64,000 bases of DNA from Halisarca cf. caerulea (taxonomy: Eukaryota; Porifera; Demospongiae; Chondrillida; Halisarcidae). Positions 14,536-28,230 of the stretch are shown one piece after another (position 1 is the first letter of the stretch; every line of letters starts with the position of its first letter). Made by a program: the position numbers and the translations under genes. Under the pieces are notes generated by a model. The model ran no database searches, had not been told where the DNA came from, and saw only the letters and a list, made by a program, of their open reading frames with translations. The DNA lies in the NCBI GenBank assembly GCA_963170055.1, contig CAUJGJ010000277.1, positions 222,901 to 286,900 on the forward strand, given 5' to 3'.

Positions 14536-17500
14536 CAACACTACACAAATACGCCCACAGCACTTCAGAAAGGTTATGTGTGTCCATTGGGAATGTGCGT
14601 GGTGCTAGTACCAAATATTGGTATTAGCACAAGCATATCCAACACTACACAAATACGCCCACAGTAGTTAAGAAACTTCATGTGTGTCCACTGGGAATGT
14701 GCGTGGTGCTAGTGCCAAATATTGGTATTAGCACCAGCATATCCATCACTACACAAATACGCCCACAGCACTTCAGAAAGGTCATGTGTGTCCACTGGGA
14801 ATGTGCGTGGTGCTAGTGCCAAATATTGGTATTAGCACCAGCATATCCAACACTACACAAATACGCCCACAGCACTTCAGAAACTTCATGTGTGTCCACT
14901 GGGAATGTGCGTGGTGCTAGTGCCAAATAATGGTATTAACACCAGCATATCCAACACTACACAAATACGCCCACAGCACTTCACAAAGGTGATGTGTGTC
15001 CATTGGGAATGTGCGTGGTGCTAGTGCCAAATATTGTTATTTGCACCAGCATATCCAACGCTACACAAATACGTCCACAGCACTTCAGAAAGGTCATGTG
15101 TGTCCACTGGGAATGTGCGTGGTGCTAGTGCCAAATATTGGTATTAGCACCAGCATATCCAACACTACACAAATACGCCCACAGCACTTCACAAAGGTGA
15201 TGTGTGTCCATTGGGAATGTGCGTGGTGCTAGTGCTTAATATTGGTATTAGCACCAGCATATCCAACACTACACAAATACGCCCACAGTAGTTAAGAAAC
15301 TTCATGTGTGTCCACTGGGAATGTGCGTGGTGCTAGTGCCAAATATTGGTATTAGCACCAGCATATCCAACGCTACACAAATACGCCCACAGCACTTCAG
15401 AAAGGTCATGTGTGTCCACTGGGAATGTGCGTGGTGCTAGTGCCAAATATTGGTAATAGCACCAGCATATCCAACACTAAAAAAATACGCCCACAGCACT
15501 TCAGAAAGGTCATGTGTGTCCACTGGGAATGTGCGTTGTGCTAGTGCCAAATATTGGTATTAGCACCAGCATATCCAACACTACACAAATACGCCCACAG
15601 CACTTCAGAAAGGTTATGTGTGTCCATTGGGAATGTGTGTGATGCTAGTGCCAAATATTGGTATTAGCACCAGCATATCCAACACTACACAAATACGCCC
15701 ACAGTAGTTAAGAAACTTCATGTGTGTCCACTGGGAATGTGCGTGGTGCTAGTGCCAAATATTGGTATTAGCACCAGCATATCCAACACTACACAAATAC
15801 GCCCACAGCACTTCAGAAACTTCATGTGTGTCCACTGGGAATGTGCGTGGTGCTAGTGCCAAATATTGGTATTAGCACCAGCATATCCAACACTACACAA
15901 ATACGCCAACAGTAGTTAAGAAACTTCATGTGTGTCCACTGGGAATGTGCGTGGTGCTAGTGCCAAATATTGGTATTAGCACCAGCATATCCAACACTAC
16001 ACAAAAACGCCCACAGCACTTCAGAAAGGTCATGTGTGTCCACTGGGAATGTGCGTGGTGCTAGTGCTTAATATTGGTATTAGCACCAGCATATCCATCA
16101 ATACACAAATACGCCCACAGCACTTCAGAAAGGTCATGTGTGTCCACTGGGAATGTGCGTGGTGCTAGTGCCAAATATTGGTATTAGCACCAGCATATCC
16201 AACACTACACAAATACGCCCACAGTAGTTAAGAAACTTCATGTGTGTCCACTGGGAATGTGCGTGGTGCTAGTGCCAAATATTGGTATTAGCACCAGCAT
16301 ATCCAACGCTACACAAATACGCCCACAGCACTTCAGAAAGGTCATGTGTGTCCACTGGGAATGTTCGTGGTGCTAGTGCCAAATATTGGTATTAGCACCA
16401 GCATATCCAACACTAAAAAAATACGCCCACAGCACTTCAGAAAGGTCATGTGTGTCCACTGGGAATGTGCGTGGTGCTAGTGCTTAATATTGGTATTAGC
16501 ACCAGCATATCCAACACTACACAAATACGCCCACAGCACTTCAGAAACTTCATGTGTGTCCACTGGGAATGTGCTTTGTTCTAGAGCCAAATATTGGTAT
16601 TAGCACCAGCATATCATACATTACACAAATACGCCCACAGTAGTTAAGAAACTTCATGTGTGTCCACTGGGAATGTGCGTGGTGCTAGTGCCAAATATTG
16701 GTATTAGCACCAGCATATCCAACACTACACAAAAACGACCACAGCACTTCAGAAAGGTCATGTGTGTCCACTGGGAATGTGCGTGGGGCTAGTGCTTAAT
16801 ATTGGTATTAGCACCAGCATATCCATCAATACACAAATACGCCCACAGCACTTCAGAAAGGTCATGTGTGTCCACTGGGAATGTGCGTGGTGCTAGTGCC
16901 AAATATTGGTATTAGCACCAGCATATCCAACACTACACAAATACGCCCACAGCACTTCAGAAACTTCATGTGTGTCCACTGGGAATGTGCGTGGTGCTAG
17001 TGCCAAATATTGGTATTAGCACCAGCATATCCAACACTACACAAATACGCCCACAGTAGTTAAGAAACTTCATGTGTGTCCACTGGGAATGTGCGTGGTG
17101 CTAGTGCCAAATATTGGTATTAGCACCAGCATATCCAACGCTACACAAATACGCCCACAGCACTTCAGAAAGGTCATGTGTGTCCACTGGGAATGTGCGT
17201 GGTGCTAGTGCCAAATATTGGTATTAGCACCAGCATATCCAACACTACACAAATACGCCCACAGCACTTCAGAAACTTCATGTGTGTCCATTGGGAATGT
17301 GCGTGGTGCTAGTGCCAAATATTGGTATTAGCACAAGCATATCCAACACTACACAAATACGCCCACAGTAGTTAAGAAACTTCATGTGTGTCCACTGGGA
17401 ATGTGCGTGGTGCTAGTGCCAAATATTGCTATTAGCACCAGCATATCCAACGCTACACAAATACGCCCACAGCACTTCAGAAAGGTCATGTGTGTCCACT

Positions 17501-17784
17501 GGGAATGTGCGTGGTGCTAGTGCCAAATATTGGTAATAGCACCAGCATATACAACACTAAAAAAATACGCCCACAGCAATTCAGAAAGGTCATGTGTGTC
17601 CACTGGGAATGTGCGTGGTGCTAGTGCTTAATATTGGTATTAGCACCAGCATATCCAACACTACACAAATACGCCCACAGCACTTCAGAAACTTCATGTG
17701 TGTCCACTGGGAATGTGCTTTGTTCTAGAGCCAAATATTGGTATTAGCACCAGCATATCATACATTACACAAATACGCCCACAG

Positions 17785-20700
17785 TAGTTAAGAAACTTCA
17801 TGTGTGTCCACTGGGAATGTGCGTGGTGCTAGTGCCAAATATTGGTATTAGCACCAGCATATCCAACACTACACAAATACGCCCACAGCACTTCACAAAG
17901 GTGATGTGTGTCCATTGGGAATGTGCGTGGTGCAAGTGCCAAATATTGGTATTAGCACCAGCATATCCAACACTACACAAATACGCCCACAGTAGTTAAG
18001 AAACTTCATGTGTGTCCACTGGGAATGTGCGTGGTGCTAGTGCCAAATATTGGTATTAGCACCAGCATATCCAACACTACACAAATACGCCCACAGTAGT
18101 TAAGAAACTTCATGTGTGTCCACTGGGAATGTGCGTGGTGCTAGTGCCAAATATTGGTATTAGCACCAGCATATCCAACACTACACAAAAACGCCCACAG
18201 CACTTCAGAAAGGTCATGTGTGTCCACTGGGAATGTGCGTGGTGCTAGTGCCAATTATTGGTATTAGCACCAGCATATCCATCAATACACAAATACGCCC
18301 ACAGCACTTCAGAAAGGTCATGTGTGTCCACTGGGAATGTGCGTGGTGCTAGTGCCAAATATTGGTATTAGCACCAGCATATCCAACACTACACAAATAC
18401 GCCCACAGCACTTCAGAAACTTCATGTGTGTCCACTGGGAATGTGCGTGGTGCTAGTGCCAAATATTGGTATTAGCACCAGCATATCCAACACTACACAA
18501 ATACGCCCACAGCACTTCACAAAGGTGATGTGTGTCCATTGGGAATGTGCGTGGTGCAAGTGCCAAATATTGGTATTAGCACCAGCATATCCAACACTAC
18601 ACAAATACGCCCACAGTAGTTAAGAAACTTCATGTGTGTCCACTGGGAATGTGCGTGGTGCTAGTGCCAAATATTGGTATTAGCACCAGCATATCCAACG
18701 CTACACAAATACGCCCACAGTAGTTAAGAAACTTCATGTGTGTCCACTGGGAATGTGCGTGGTGCTAGTGCCAAATATTGGTATTAGCACCAGTATATCC
18801 AACGCTACACAAATACGCCCACAGCACTTCAGAAAGGTCATGTGTGTCCACTGGGAATGTGCGTGGTGCTAGTGCCAAATATTGGTATTAGCACCAGCAT
18901 ATCCAACACTACACAAATACGCCCACAGCACTTCAGAAAATTATTGTGTGTCCATTGGGAATGTGCGTGGTGCTAGTGCCAAATATTGGTATTAGCACCA
19001 GCATATCCAACGCTACACAAATACGCCCACAGCACTTCAGAAAGGTCATGTGTGTCCACTGGGAATGTGCGTGGTGCTATTGCCAAATATTGGTAATAGC
19101 ACCAGCATATACAACACTAAAAAAATACGCTAACAGCACTTCAGAAAGGTCATGTGTGTCCACTGGGAATGTGCGTGGTGCTAGTGCTTAATATTAATAT
19201 TAGCACCAGCATATCCAACACTACACAAATACGCCCACAGCACTTCAGAAACTTCATGTGTGTCCACTGGGAATGTGCTTTGTGCTAGAGCCAAATATTG
19301 GTATTAGCACCAGCATATCATACATTACACAAATACGCCCACAGTAGTTAAGAAACTTCATGTGTGTCCACTGGGAATGTGCGTGGTGCTAGTGCCAAAT
19401 ATTGGTATTAGCACCAGAATATCCAACACTACACAAATACGCCCACAGTAGTTAAGAAACTTAATGTGTGTCCACTGGGAATGTGCGTGGTGCTAGTGCC
19501 AATTATTGGTATTAGCACCAGCATATCCATCAATACACAAATACGCCCACAGCACTTCAGAAAGGTCATGTGTGTCCACTGGGAATGTGCGTGGTGCTAG
19601 TGCCAAATATTGGTATTAGCACCAGCATATCCAACACTACACAAATACGCCCACAGCACTTCAGAAACTTCATGTGTGTCCACTGGGAATGTGCGTGGTG
19701 CTAGTGCCAAATATTGGTATTAGCACCAGCATATCCAACACTACACAAATACGCCCACAGCACTTCACAAAGGTGATGTGTGTCCATTGGGAATGTGCGT
19801 GGTGCAAGTGCCAAATATTGGTATTAGCACCAGCATATCCAACACTACACAAATACGCCCACAGTAGTTAAGAAACTTCATGTGTGTCCACTGGGAATGT
19901 GCGTGGTGCTAGTGCCAAATATTGGTATTAGCACCAGCATATCCAACACTACACAAATACGCCCACAGTAGTTAAGAAACTTCATGTGTGTCCACTGGGA
20001 ATGTGCGTGGTGCTAGTGCCAAATATTGGTATTAGCACCAGCATATCCAACACTACACAAAAACGCCCACAGCACTTCAGAAAGGTCATGTGTGTCCACT
20101 GGGAATGTGCGTGGTGCTAGTGCCAATTATTGGTATTAGCACCAGCATATCCATCAATACACAAATACGCCCACAGCACTTCAGAAAGGTCATGTGTGTC
20201 CACTGGGAATGTGCGTGGTGCTAGTGCCAAATATTGGTATTAGCACCAGCATATCCAACACTACACAAATACGCCCACAGCACTTCAGAAACTTCATGTG
20301 TGTCCACTGGGAATGTGCGTGGTGCTAGTGCCAAATATTGGTATTAGCACCAGCATATCCAACACTACACAAATACGCCCACAGCACTTCACAAAGGTGA
20401 TGTGTGTCCATTGGGAATGTGCGTGGTGCAAGTGCCAAATATTGGTATTAGCACCAGCATATCCAACACTACACAAATACGCCCACAGTAGTTAAGAAAC
20501 TTCATGTGTGTCCACTGGGAATGTGCGTGGTGCTAGTGCCAAATATTGGTATTAGCACCAGCATATCCAACGCTACACAAATACGCCCACAGTAGTTAAG
20601 AAACTTCATGTGTGTCCACTGGGAATGTGCGTGGTGCTAGTGCCAAATATTGGTATTAGCACCAGCATATCCAACGCTACACAAATACGCCCACAGCACT

Positions 20701-23232
20701 TCAGAAAGGTCATGTGTGTCCACTGGGAATGTGCGTGGTGCTAGTGCCAAATATTGGTATTAGCACCAGCATATCCAACACTACACAAATACGCCCACAG
20801 CACTTCAGAAAATTATTGTGTGTCCATTGGGAATGTGCGTGGTGCTAGTGCCAAATATTGGTATTAGCACCAGCATATCCAACGCTACACAAATACGCCC
20901 ACAGCACTTCAGAAAGGTCATGTGTGTCCACTGGGAATGTGCGTGGTGCTAGTGCCAAATATTGGTAATAGCACCAGCATATACAACACTAAAAAAATAC
21001 GCCCACAGCACTTCAGAAAGGTCATGTGTGTCCACTGGGAATGTGCGTGGTGCTAGTGCTTAATATTAATATTAGCACCAGCATATCCAACACTACACAA
21101 ATACGCCCACAGCACTTCAGAAACTTCATGTGTGTCCACTGGGAATGTGCTTTGTGCTAGAGCCAAATATTGGTATTAGCACCAGCATATCATACATTAC
21201 ACAAATACGCCCACAGTAGTTAAGAAACTTCATGTGTGTCCACTGGGAATGTGCGTGGTGCTAGTGCCAAATATTGGTATTAGCACCAGAATATCCAACA
21301 CTACACAAATACGCCCACAGTAGTTAAGAAACTTAATGTGTGTCCACTGGGAATGTGCGTGGTGCTAGTGCCAATTATTGGTATTAGCACCAGCATATCC
21401 ATCAATACACAAATACGCCCACAGCACTTCAGAAAGGTCATGTGTGTCCACTGGGAATGTGCGTGGTGCTAGTGCCAAATATTGGTATTAGCACCAGCAT
21501 ATCCAACACTACACAAATACGCCCACAGTACTTCAGAAACTTCATGTGTGTCCACTGGGAATGTGCGTGGTGCTAGTGCCAAATATTGGTATTAGCACCA
21601 GCATATCCAACACTACACAAATACGCCCACAGCACTTCACAAAGGTGATGTGTGTCCATTGGGAATGTGCGTGGTGCAAGTGCCAAATATTGGTATTAGC
21701 ACCAGCATATCCAACACTACACAAATACGCCCACAGTAGTTAAGAAACTTCATGTGTGTCCACTGGGAATGTGCGTGGTGCTAGTGCCAAATATTGGTAT
21801 TAGCACCAGCATATCCAACACTACACAAATACGCCCACAGTAGTTAAGAAACTTCATGTGTGTCCACTGGGAATGTGCGTGGTGCTAGTGCCAAATATTG
21901 GTATTAGCACCAGCATATCCAACACTACACAAAAACGCCCACAGCACTTCAGAAAGGTCATGTGTGTCCACTGGGAATGTGCGTGGTGCTAGTGCCAATT
22001 ATTGGTATTAGCACCAGCATATCCATCAATACACAAATACGCCCACAGCACTTCAGAAAGGTCATGTGTGTCCACTGGGAATGTGCGTGGTGCTAGTGCC
22101 AAATATTGGTATTAGCACCAGCATATCCAACACTACACAAATACGCCCACAGCACTTCAGAAACTTCATGTGTGTCCACTGGGAATGTGCGTGGTGCTAG
22201 TGCCAAATATTGGTATTAGCACCAGCATATCCAACACTACACAAATACGCCCACAGCACTTCACAAAGGTGATGTGTGTCCATTGGGAATGTGCGTGGTG
22301 CAAGTGCCAAATATTGGTATTAGCACCAGCATATCCAACACTACACAAATACGCCCACAGTAGTTAAGAAACTTCATGTGTGTCCACTGGGAATGTGCGT
22401 GGTGCTAGTGCCAAATATTGGTATTAGCACCAGCATATCCAACGCTACACAAATACGCCCACAGTAGTTAAGAAACTTCATGTGTGTCCACTGGGAATGA
22501 GCGTGGTGCTAGTGCCAAATACTGGTATTAGCACCAGCATATCCAACGCTACACAAATACGCCCACAGCACTTCAGAAAGGTCATGTGTGTCCACTGGGA
22601 ATGTGCGTGGTGCTAGTGCCAAATATTGGTATTAGCACCAGCATATCCAACACTACACAAATACGCCCACAGCACTTCAGAAAATTATTGTGTGTCCATT
22701 GGGAATGTGCGTGGTGCTAGTGCCAAATATTGGTATTAGCACCAGCATATCCAACGCTACACAAATACGCCCACAGCACTTCAGAAAGGTCATGTGTGTC
22801 CACTGGGAATGTGCGTGGTGCTAGTGCCAAATATTGGTAATAGCACCAGCATATACAACACTAAAAAAATACGCCCACAGCACTTCAGAAAGGTCATGTG
22901 TGTCCACTGGGAATGTGCGTGGTGCTAGTGCTTAATATTAATATTAGCACCAGCATATCCAACACTACACAAATACGCCCACAGCACTTCAGAAACTTCA
23001 TGTGTGTCCACTAGGAATGTGCTTTGTGCTAGAGCCAAATATTGGTATTAGCACCAGCATATCATACATTACATAAATACGCCCACAGTAGTTAAGAAAC
23101 TTCATGTGTGTCCACTGGGAATGTGCGTGGTGCTAGTGCCAAATATTGGTATTAGCACCAGAATATCCAACACTACACAAATACGCCCACAGTAGTTAAG
23201 AAACTTAATGTGTGTCCACTGGGAATGTGCAT
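17785..23232. repeat. 18-mer higher-order repeat, 1,872 bp, about 2.9 copies
   Basis: Copies run about 17,785-19,656, 19,657-21,528 and 21,529-23,232 (the last incomplete). The head variant CACTTCACAAAGGTGATG, followed by TGCAAGTGCC, occurs twice per unit, 624 bp apart (17,889/18,513, 19,761/20,385, 21,633/22,257). The AAAATTATTGTG variant repeats at about 18,939, 20,811 and 22,683, exactly 1,872 apart. The pair TTAATATTAATATT and CACCAGAATATCC also recurs with this period. Copies are nearly identical, with only scattered differences such as GAATGAGCG at about 22,496. Recent unequal exchange is inferred. Confidence 0.9.
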
Positions 23233-23501
23233 GGTGCTAGTGCCAAATATTGGTATTAGCACCAGCATATCCAACACTACACAAATACGCCCACAGCACT
23301 TCAGAAACTTCATGTGTGTCCACTGGGAATGTGCGTGGTGCTAGTGCCAAATATTGGTATTAGCACCAGCATATCCAACACTACACAAATACGCCCACAG
23401 CACTTCACAAAGGTGATGTGTGTCCATTGGGAATGTGCGTGGTGCTAGTGCCAAATATTGGTATTAGCACCAGCATATCCAACACTACACAAATACGCCC
23501 A

Positions 23502-23513
23502 CAGTAAAGAAAC
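23502..23513 (+). other. 3-bp deletion in a monomer head, unique
   Basis: CAGTAAAGAAAC occurs where the parent head reads CAGTAGTTAAGAAAC. It is the only indel longer than 1 bp in the window. It is absent from the equivalent position of the second 26-mer copy (about 26,206), so it postdates that duplication or was lost there. Confidence 0.85.
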
Positions 23514-24802
23514 TTCATGTGTGTCCACTGGGAATGTGCGTGGTGCTAGTGCCAAATATTGGTATTAGCACCAGCATATCCAACGCTACACAAATACGCC
23601 CACAGCACTTCAGAAAGTTCATGTGTGTCCACTGGGAATGTGCGTGGTGCTAGTGCCAAATATTGGTATTAGCACCAGCATATCCAACACTACACAAATA
23701 CGCCCACAGCACTTCAGAAAATTATTGTGTGTCCACTGGGAATGTGCGTGGTGCTAGTGCCAAATATTGGTATTAGCACCAGCATATCCAACGCTACACA
23801 AATACGCCCACAGCACTTCAGAAAGGTCATGTGTGTCCACTGGGAATGTGCGTGGTGCTAGTGCCAAATATTGGTAATAGCACCAGCATATACAACACTA
23901 AAAAAATACGCCCACAGCACTTCAGAAAGGTCATGTGTGTCCACTGGGAATGTGCGTGGTGCTAGTGCTTAATATTAATATTAGCACCAGCATATCAAAC
24001 ACTACACAAATACGCCCACAGCACTTCAGAAACTTCATGTGTGTCCACTGGGAATGTGCTTTGTGCTAGAGCCAAATATTGGTATTAGCACCAGCATATC
24101 ATACATTACACAAATACGCCCACAGTAGTTAAGAAACTTCATGTGTGTCCACTGGGAATGTGCGTGGTGCTAGTGCCAAATATTGGTATTAGCACCAGAA
24201 TATCCAACACTACACAAATACGCCCACAGTAGTTAAGAAACTTAATGTGTGTCCACTGGGAATGTGCGTGGTGCTAGTGCCAAATATTGGTATTAGCACC
24301 AGCATATCCAACACTACACAAATACGCCCACAGCACTTCAGAAAGGTCATGTGTGTCCACTGGGAATGTGCGTGGTTCTACTGCCAAATATTGGTATTAG
24401 CACCAGCATATCCAACACTACACAAATACGCCCGCAGCACTTCAGAAAGGTCATGTGTGTCCACTGGGAATGTGCGTGGTGCTAGTGCCAAATATTGGTA
24501 TTAGCACCAGCATATCCAACACTACACAAATACGCCCACAGTAGTTAAGAAACTTCATGTGTGTCCACTGGGAATGTGCGTGGTGCTAGTTCCAAATATT
24601 GGTATTAGAACCAGCATATCCAACACTACACAAATACGCCCACAGCACTTCAGAAAGGTCATGTGTGTCCACTGGGAATGTGCGTGGTGCTAGTGCCAAA
24701 TATTGGTATTAGCACCAGCATATCCAACACTACACAAATACGCCCACTGCACTTCAGAAAGGTCATGTGTGTCCACTGGGAATGTGCGTGGTGCTAGTGC
24801 CA

Positions 24803-24813
24803 AATATAGTATT
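24803..24813 (+). other. 1-bp deletion in the dyad, shared with 27,506 and 28,232
   Basis: AAATATAGTATT replaces AAATATTGGTATT and so disrupts the right inner arm next to the dyad centre. The three copies sit 2,703 and 727 bp apart, tagging one lineage of monomers in the 26-mer HOR. Confidence 0.85.
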
Positions 24814-27800
24814 AGCACCAGCATATCCAACACTACACAAATACGCCCACAGCACTTCAGAAACCTCATGTGTGTCCACTGGGAATGTGCGTGGTGCTAG
24901 TGCCAAATATTGGTATTAGCACCAGCATATCCAACACTACACAAATACGCCCACAGCACTTCAGAAAGGTCATGTGTGTCCACTGGGAATGTGCGTGGTG
25001 TTAGTGCCAAATATTGGTATTAGCACCAGCATATCCAACACTACACAAATACGCCCACAACACTTCAGAAAGGTCATGTGTGTCCACTGGGAATGTGCAT
25101 GGTGCTAGTGCTAAATATTGGTATTAGCACCAGCATATCCAACACTACACAAATACGCCCACAGCACTTCAGAAAGGTCATGTGTGTCACCTGGGAATGT
25201 GCGTGGTGCTAGTGCCAAATATTTGTATTAGCACCAGCATATCCAACACTACACAAATACGCCCACAGCACTTCAGAAAGGTCATGTGTGTCCACTGGGA
25301 ATGTGCGTGGTGCTAGTGCCAAATATTGGTATTAGCACCAGCATATCCAACACTACACAAATACGCCCACAGCACTTCAGAAAGGTCATGTGTGTCCACT
25401 GGGAATGTGCGTGGTGCTAGTGCCAAATATTGGTATTAGCACCAGCATATCCAACACTACACAAATACGCCCACTACACTTCAGAAAGGTCATGTGTGTC
25501 CACTGGGAATGTGCGTGGTGCTAGTGCCAAATATTGGTATTAGCACCAGCATATCCAACGCTACACAAATACGCCCACAGCACTTCAGAAAGGTCATGTG
25601 TGTCCACTGGGAATGTGCGTGGTGCTAGTGCCAAATATTGGTAATAGCACCAGCATATACAACACTAAAAAAATACGCCCACAGCACTTCAGAAAGGTCA
25701 TGTGTGTCCACTGGGAATGTGCGTGGTGCTAGTGCTTAATATAAATATTAGCACCAGCATATCCAACACTACACAAATACGCCCACAGCACTTCAGAAAC
25801 TTCATGTGTGTCCACTGGGAATGTGCTTTGTGCTAGAGCCAAATATTGGTATTAGCACCAGCATATCATACATTACACAAATACGCCCACAGTAGTTAAG
25901 AAACTTCATGTGTGTCCACTGGGAATGTGCGTGGTGCTAGTGCCAAATATTGGTATTAGCACCAGAATATCCAACACTACACAAATACGCCCACAGTAGT
26001 TAAGAAACTTAATGTGTGTCCACTGGGAATGTGCGTGGTGCTAGTGCCAAATATTGGTATTAGCACCAGCATATCCAACACTACACAAATACGCCCACAG
26101 CACTTCACAAAGGTGATGTGTGTCCATTGGGAATGTGCGTGGTGCTAGTGCCAAATATTGGTATTAGCACCAGCATATCCAACACTACACAAATACGCCC
26201 ACAGTAGTTAAGAAACTTCATGTGTGTCCACTGGGAATGTGCGTGGTGCTAGTGCCAAATATTGGTATTAGCACCAGCATATCCAACGCTACACAAATAC
26301 GCCCACAGCACTTCAGAAAGGTCATGTGTGTCCACTGGGAATGTGCGTGGTGCTAGTGCCAAATATTGGTATTAGCACCAGCATATCCAACACTACACAA
26401 ATACGCCCACAGCACTTCAGAAAATTATTGTGTGTCCACTGGGAATGTGCGTGGTGCTAGTGCCAAATATTGGTATTAGCACCAGCATATCCAACGCTAC
26501 ACAAATACGCCCACAGCACTTCAGAAAGGTCATGTGTGTCCACTGGGAATGTGCGTGGTGCTAGTGCCAAATATTGGTAATAGCACCAGCATATACAACA
26601 CTAAAAAAATACGCCCACAGCACTTCAGAAAGGTCATGTGTGTCCACTGGGAATGTGCGTGGTGCTAGTGCTTAATATTAATATTAGCACCAGCATATCC
26701 AACACTACACAAATACGCCCACAGCACTTCAGAAACTTCATGTGTGTCCACTGGGAATGTGCTTTGTGTTAGAGCCAAATATTGGTATTAGCACCAGCAT
26801 ATCATACATTACACAAATACGCCCACAGTAGTTAAGAAACTTCATGTGTGTCCACTGGGAATGTGCGTGGTGCTAGTGCCAAATATTGGTATTAGCACCA
26901 GAATATCCAACACTACACAAATACGCCCACAGTAGTTAAGAAACTTAATGTGTGTCCACTGGGAATGTGCGTGGTGCTAGTGCCAAATATTGGTATTAGC
27001 ACCAGCATATCCAACACTACACAAATACGCCCACAGCACTTCAGAAAGGTCATGTGTGTCCACTGGGAATGTGCGTGGTTCTACTGCCAAATATTGGTAT
27101 TAGCACCAGCATATCCAACACTACACAAATACGCCCGCAGCACTTCAGAAAGGTCATGTGTGTCCACTGGGAATGTGCGTGGTGCTAGTGCCAAATATTG
27201 GTATTAGCACCAGCATATCCAACACTACACAAATACGCCCACAGTAGTTAAGAAACTTCATGTGTGTCCACTGGGAATGTGCGTGGTGCTAGTTCCAAAT
27301 ATTGGTATTAGAACCAGCATATCCAACACTACACAAATACGCCCACAGCACTTCAGAAAGGTCATGTGTGTCCACTGGGAATGTGCGTGGTGCTAGTGCC
27401 AAATATTGGTATTAGCACCAGCATATCCAACACTACACAAATACGCCCACTGCACTTCAGAAAGGTCATGTGTGTCCACTGGGAATGTGCGTGGTGCTAG
27501 TGCCAAATATAGTATTAGCACCAGCATATCCAACACTACACAAATACGCCCACAGCACTTCAGAAACCTCATGTGTGTCCACTGGGAATGTGCGTGGTGC
27601 TAGTGCCAAATATTGGTATTAGCACCAGCATATCCAACACTACACAAATACGCCCACAGCACTTCAGAAAGGTCATGTGTGTCCACTGGGAATGTGCGTG
27701 GTGTTAGTGCCAAATATTGGTATTAGCACCAGCATATCCAACACTACACAAATACGCCCACAACACTTCAGAAAGGTCATGTGTGTCCACTGGGAATGTG

Positions 27801-28230
27801 CATGGTGCTAGTGCTAAATATTGGTATTAGCACCAGCATATCCAACACTACACAAATACGCCCACAGCACTTCAGAAAGGTCATGTGTGTCACCTGGGAA
27901 TGTGCGTGGTGCTAGTGCCAAATATTTGTATTAGCACCAGCATATCCAACACTACACAAATACGCCCACAGCACTTCAGAAAGGTCATGTGTGTCCACTG
28001 GGAATGTGCGTGTTGCTAGTGCCAAATATTGGTATTAGCACCAGCATATCCAACACTACACAAATACGCCCACAGCACTTCAGAAAGGTCATGTGTGTCC
28101 ACTGGGAATGTGCGTGGTGCTAGTGCCAAATATTGGTATTAGCACCAGCATATCCAACACTACACAAATACGCCCACTACACTTCAGAAAGGTCATGTGT
28201 GTCCACTGGGAATGTGCGTGGTGCTAGTGC

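Larger units (their letters stand above)
1..17784. repeat. Left mosaic domain: diverged multi-kb blocks
   Basis: Monomers here mix heads of the type CACTTCAGAAAGGTCATG, CACTTCAGAAACTTCATG and TAGTTAAGAAACTTCATG, with tails AACACTAC, AACGCTAC or the A-rich AACACTAAAAAA. Rare variants show large duplicated blocks. The stretch from about 1,620 to 3,740 matches 6,300-8,420 at offset 4,681 (45 monomers +1). The stretch from 6,300 to about 9,130 matches 11,811-14,535 at offset 5,511, dropping to 5,407 where one copy lost a monomer. The stretch 1 to about 1,200 matches 10,402-11,600 at offset 10,401. Smaller local periods also occur: 624 bp near 3.5-4.4 kb, 728 bp near 16.1-16.8 kb and 1,144 bp near 16.6-17.7 kb. 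No gene is present. Confidence 0.85.
23401..28230. repeat. 26-mer higher-order repeat, 2,703 bp, about 1.8 copies
   Basis: Copies run about 23,401-26,100 and 26,101-28,230. Shared rare markers are GTTCTACTGCC (about 24,375/27,078), CGCCCGCAG (24,430/27,133), GTGTCACCTGGG (25,185/27,888), CCCACTACACTTC (25,470/28,173) and a 1-bp deletion giving AATATAGTATT (24,803/27,506). The period is 26 x 104 minus 1 because each copy carries that deletion. It shares the AAAATTATTGTG and TTAATATTAATATT monomers with the 18-mer HOR to its left, so the two HORs descend from one set of monomers. Confidence 0.88.

Noticed and set aside
17798..17980. 60-codon - strand frames repeated at 18.4, 19.7, 20.3, 21.5 and 22.2 kb and again at 40.3, 41.9 and 54.4 kb
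   Set aside because: The frame only stays open where particular variants (TGCAAGTGCC on the left, GGTGGTAGTGCC or GTGCGTGGTGC combinations on the right) remove a stop. Copies follow HOR duplication, not gene conservation.
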